Notes under the pieces: generated by a model
The model's database searches: none
Told to the model about the DNA's origin: nothing
Seen by the model: the letters and a program-made list of their open reading frames with translations, nothing else
Program-made: the position numbers and the translations under genes
Origin: Bacillota bacterium
GTDB lineage: Bacteria > Bacillota > Clostridia > Acetivibrionales > DTU013
Reading direction: 5' to 3'
Length of the DNA stretch: 7,231 nucleotides
Assembly: GCA_023409615.1 (NCBI GenBank)
Contig: JAEYRF010000250.1
Span: 1-7,231 of the forward strand
Shown here: piece by piece, positions 5,967-7,231 of the stretch
Layout: each line of letters opens with the position of its first letter
Position numbering within the stretch: the stretch's first letter is position 1

Positions 5967-6682
5967 ATAGATTGTTTCCTTTCATTTCTGACAATCATAG
6001 GGCTGTAAGTTGTACCGAGTTTACACCTGAATCCATTGGTCAATACGATATCCTTGCTTTTTTTATCGACATAGTCCAGATAATCTTTATTGATAATGAT
6101 AGCCCTGTGACATCTTATAAATCTTTCGTCGTTCAATTGTGAGATCAGTGACTCAAGACTATCGTAAACTTCTATTATACGATTCTTGAGATAAATGACC
6201 GATTTTGTTCCATCACGGCATATGTGTGAAATTGAATCATATGGAATATAAAAGACTTGGGATCCTGTCTTTATTTCAATAATTTTTTTAGCGATCTCAC
6301 GTTCTTCTATTTCCTTGTTTAGTTTAATCAGGCATTGTTCCAGTTTGCGGGCAACGGGCTTGACAATGAAATGGTAGGCATTCACATCAAAAGCCTCTTT
6401 CATAAATTCCAGCATTCCTGTGCAAAAAATGATCTCAGCTTTCACCTTCTCTTTACGGAGGCATTTTGCTATAAAAATACCATTGACTTCAGAACGCAAA
6501 TTAATGTCAATGATACAAACGTTCACAGACTGTCCGCGAACTTCTTGTATGAATTCCCTGTAATCAGTTGTTGCAATGACGACTTGTCCTTTGATATTGT
6601 TTTTCTTAAATAACACCGGTAAGAGTTGCTCGTAGTCTTCAAGCAACCTTATATTATCGTCAAGAATTGCTATGGAAAGCAT
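5963..6682 (-). CDS. agrA: AgrA-like LytTR-family response regulator
   Basis: Response regulator of 239 residues: an N-terminal receiver domain (about 1-120) and a C-terminal LytTR DNA-binding domain (about 135-235). The receiver has acidic pair D8-D9, phospho-acceptor D59 in VCIIDINL, T88 and K108 in FIVKP. The LytTR domain shows the typical FIRCHRAIIIN segment (188-198), whose family members contact DNA through this region. Phosphorylated AgrA proteins activate agr operon promoters, so agrBD upstream of 3936 is the natural target here. AGGGGTGAT stands before the ATG and is part of a 12-base palindrome, CCTTAATTAAGG (6692-6703). agrC follows with a 4-base overlap, so the pair is co-translated. 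No convincing sigma-A promoter was seen upstream; TTGTCT with TACATT at 16 bases spacing is the best weak candidate. Confidence 0.92.
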   Translation of the reverse strand: MLSIAILDDNIRLLEDYEQLLPVLFKKNNIKGQVVIATTDYREFIQEVRGQSVNVCIIDINLRSEVNGIFIAKCLRKEKVKAEIIFCTGMLEFMKEAFDVNAYHFIVKPVARKLEQCLIKLNKEIEEREIAKKIIEIKTGSQVFYIPYDSISHICRDGTKSVIYLKNRIIEVYDSLESLISQLNDERFIRCHRAIIINKDYLDYVDKKSKDIVLTNGFRCKLGTTYSPMIVRNERKQSI

Positions 6683-6769
6683 TTCATCACCCCTTAATTA
6701 AGGTGGATTATCTATAATGTAAATCAGCGTTTTCCTGAGACAAATAATTTAAGGTAAAATCAGCAACAA

Positions 6770-6799
6770 TTGAAACTATGCTGCTAGACACAGTATACT
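6770..6799 (+). promoter_or_regulatory. Candidate promoter divergent from agrA
   Basis: TTGAAA (6770-6775) and TATACT (6794-6799) each match the sigma-A hexamers at 5 of 6 positions, with 18 bases between them. Transcription would start near 6806 and run away from agrA towards the tRNA region. The AGTATACT around the -10 is itself an 8-base palindrome. No recognised gene follows on this strand. Confidence 0.4.
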
Positions 6800-6827
6800 A
6801 TTTAATTTTGAAAATGGAAAGCAAATT

Positions 6828-6917
6828 ATGTTGTCTTGTGGAAGAAGACGTCAAAATATGATTGAAGAATCTGGCTTCAGCATTTTCTTTGCGAAATCAG
6901 CTTGGAAAAGCATGTGA
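6828..6917 (+). CDS. Possible 29-residue ORF of unknown status
   Basis: A short frame (begins MLSCGRRRQN, ends FAKSAWKSM, stop TGA near 6915) lies downstream of the 6770-6799 promoter candidate. GGAAAG stands 6 bases before its ATG. I recognise no family, and nothing beyond promoter, binding site and position supports it. A non-coding RNA or chance are equally possible; it is listed because the 279-base gap is otherwise empty apart from control sites. Confidence 0.2.
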   Translation: MLSCGRRRQNMIEESGFSIFFAKSAWKSM

Positions 6918-6923
6918 TTACGC

Positions 6924-6950
6924 AAAAAACCCGCTAATTTAGCGGGCTTT
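6924..6950 (-). terminator. Rho-independent terminator of tRNA-Lys
   Basis: On the - strand, CCCGCTA and TAGCGGG (6946-6940 and 6936-6930) form a 7-bp stem with a 3-base loop, followed by six T (complement of 6924-6929). It begins 12-15 bases after the encoded CCA of the tRNA. In the + direction the same stem has only CTTTC after it, so it would be a weak terminator for any transcript from 6806. Confidence 0.85.
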
Positions 6951-6961
6951 CAGATAATCTG

Positions 6962-7037
6962 TGGTGCGCCATCAGGGATTCGAACCCGGGACACCCTGAT
7001 TAAGAGTCAGGTGCTCTACCAACTGAGCTAATGGCGC
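6962..7037 (-). tRNA. tRNA-Lys, anticodon CUU, with encoded CCA
   Basis: The - strand folds into a 76-base cloverleaf. It has a 7-bp acceptor GCGCCAT/ATGGCGC, discriminator A and encoded CCA, D arm GCTC..GAGC, and anticodon stem CCTGA/TCAGG. The loop CTCTTAA has CTT at positions 34-36, which reads AAG (lysine). The T loop is the standard TTCGAAT. The T stem CCGGG/CCCTG has one non-pairing C-U at position 50-64. The gene has its own promoter upstream and terminator downstream. Confidence 0.95.
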
Positions 7038-7057
7038 TTGTTTTTTGGCACTTTCCT

Positions 7058-7087
7058 ATTATAATAGCAAGCAGTAACGTTTGTCAA
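7058..7087 (-). promoter_or_regulatory. Promoter of tRNA-Lys
   Basis: Read on the - strand, TTGACA (complement of 7082-7087) and TATAAT (complement of 7058-7063) are both perfect consensus hexamers with an 18-base spacer. Transcription would begin near 7051, about 14 bases before the mature tRNA end. A strong, constitutive promoter is expected for a tRNA gene. Confidence 0.85.
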
Positions 7088-7137
7088 CACTAAATTACCT
7101 CATACACGGCGAAATCATGAACCCAGTTTCTCCCTAC

Positions 7138-7158
7138 TCTCTCACTTGAGAGATTTTT
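7138..7158 (+). terminator. Weak terminator-like hairpin on the + strand
   Basis: TCTCTC (7138-7143) and GAGAGA (7148-7153) pair with an ACTT loop and are followed directly by five T. No + strand gene is seen upstream, so its use is unclear. A second hairpin follows at 7162-7177. Confidence 0.3.
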
Positions 7159-7161
7159 AAA

Positions 7162-7177
7162 ATGTCCTTTCGGACAT
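7162..7177 (-). terminator. GAAA-loop hairpin, possible terminator of a gene entering from the right
   Basis: On the - strand, ATGTCC and GGACAT form a 6-bp stem closed by a GAAA tetraloop, then a short T run (TTT, then A). It lies 9 bases past the stop codon of the possible partial frame at 7187-7231. The T tract is short, so a structured RNA element is an alternative. Confidence 0.3.
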
Positions 7178-7186
7178 ATTCGTTTT

Positions 7187-7231
7187 TCAGTCAAATGGCA
7201 ACTCGCCTGAAGCAAGCCGCAGACCTATATA
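7187..7231 (-). CDS. Possible 3' end of a - strand gene (14 residues visible)
   Basis: One - strand frame is open from the window edge to a TGA at 7187-7189 and ends in LRLASGELPFD. Too little is visible to identify it. The only support is the hairpin just after the stop and the agreement in strand with the tRNA downstream. It could be chance. Confidence 0.2.
   Translation of the reverse strand, partial: YIGLRLASGELPFD

Noticed and set aside
6335..6613. 92-residue + strand frame
   Set aside because: It is antisense to the AgrA receiver domain, which has all phosphorylation-site residues.
7195..7231. ATG on the + strand opening MATRLKQAADLY at the window edge
   Set aside because: No ribosome binding site precedes it and the frame is cut after 12 residues.
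1..7231. CRISPR array, insertion sequence or transposase
   Set aside because: No regularly spaced repeats, no terminal inverted repeats flanking a transposase, and no transposase motifs in any frame.

Overview
The window looks like chromosome of a strictly anaerobic, low-GC Gram-positive bacterium of the class Clostridia. The evidence is AT-rich DNA with strong purine-rich ribosome binding sites, a HydF-type [FeFe]-hydrogenase maturase, a Firmicute-type MurG and an agr-like peptide quorum-sensing locus. I cannot name a genus from sequence alone.

Layout, left to right. Bases 1-528 (+) are the 3' end of hydF. A compact, probably co-transcribed set follows on the + strand: a PiT-family phosphate transporter (655-1707), a DUF47/PhoU-like partner protein (1744-2367) and a MurG-type glycosyltransferase (2401-3468). 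A 79-residue protein of unknown function lies on the - strand (3474-3713), tail to tail with murG. A 222-base intergenic region (3714-3935) separates it from agrB and holds two inverted repeats and a good promoter for the small gene. agrB (3936-4532, +) overlaps a short agrD (4529-4672, +) that is easily missed because it encodes only 47 residues. Facing it on the - strand, ten bases away, is agrC (4683-5966), preceded in its own operon by agrA (5963-6682). A 279-base region (6683-6961) contains a plausible + strand promoter and a tiny ORF of unknown status. It also contains the terminator of tRNA-Lys(CUU), whose gene occupies 6962-7037 (-) with a near-consensus promoter at 7058-7087. The last 144 bases hold two small hairpins and possibly the 3' tip of another - strand gene.

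How the genes work together. AgrB should process and help export the AgrD peptide as a cyclic thiolactone. AgrC should sense it at the membrane and phosphorylate AgrA, a LytTR-type response regulator. The complete quartet is present, but split into two convergent operons (agrBD> <agrCA) instead of the one-strand agrBDCA order known from staphylococci. The predicted signal core (CWFWV or CWFWVL) and the inverted repeats upstream of agrB are the most interesting parts of the window. The phosphate transporter and its DUF47 protein form a standard pair. Joining them to a stand-alone murG is less usual.
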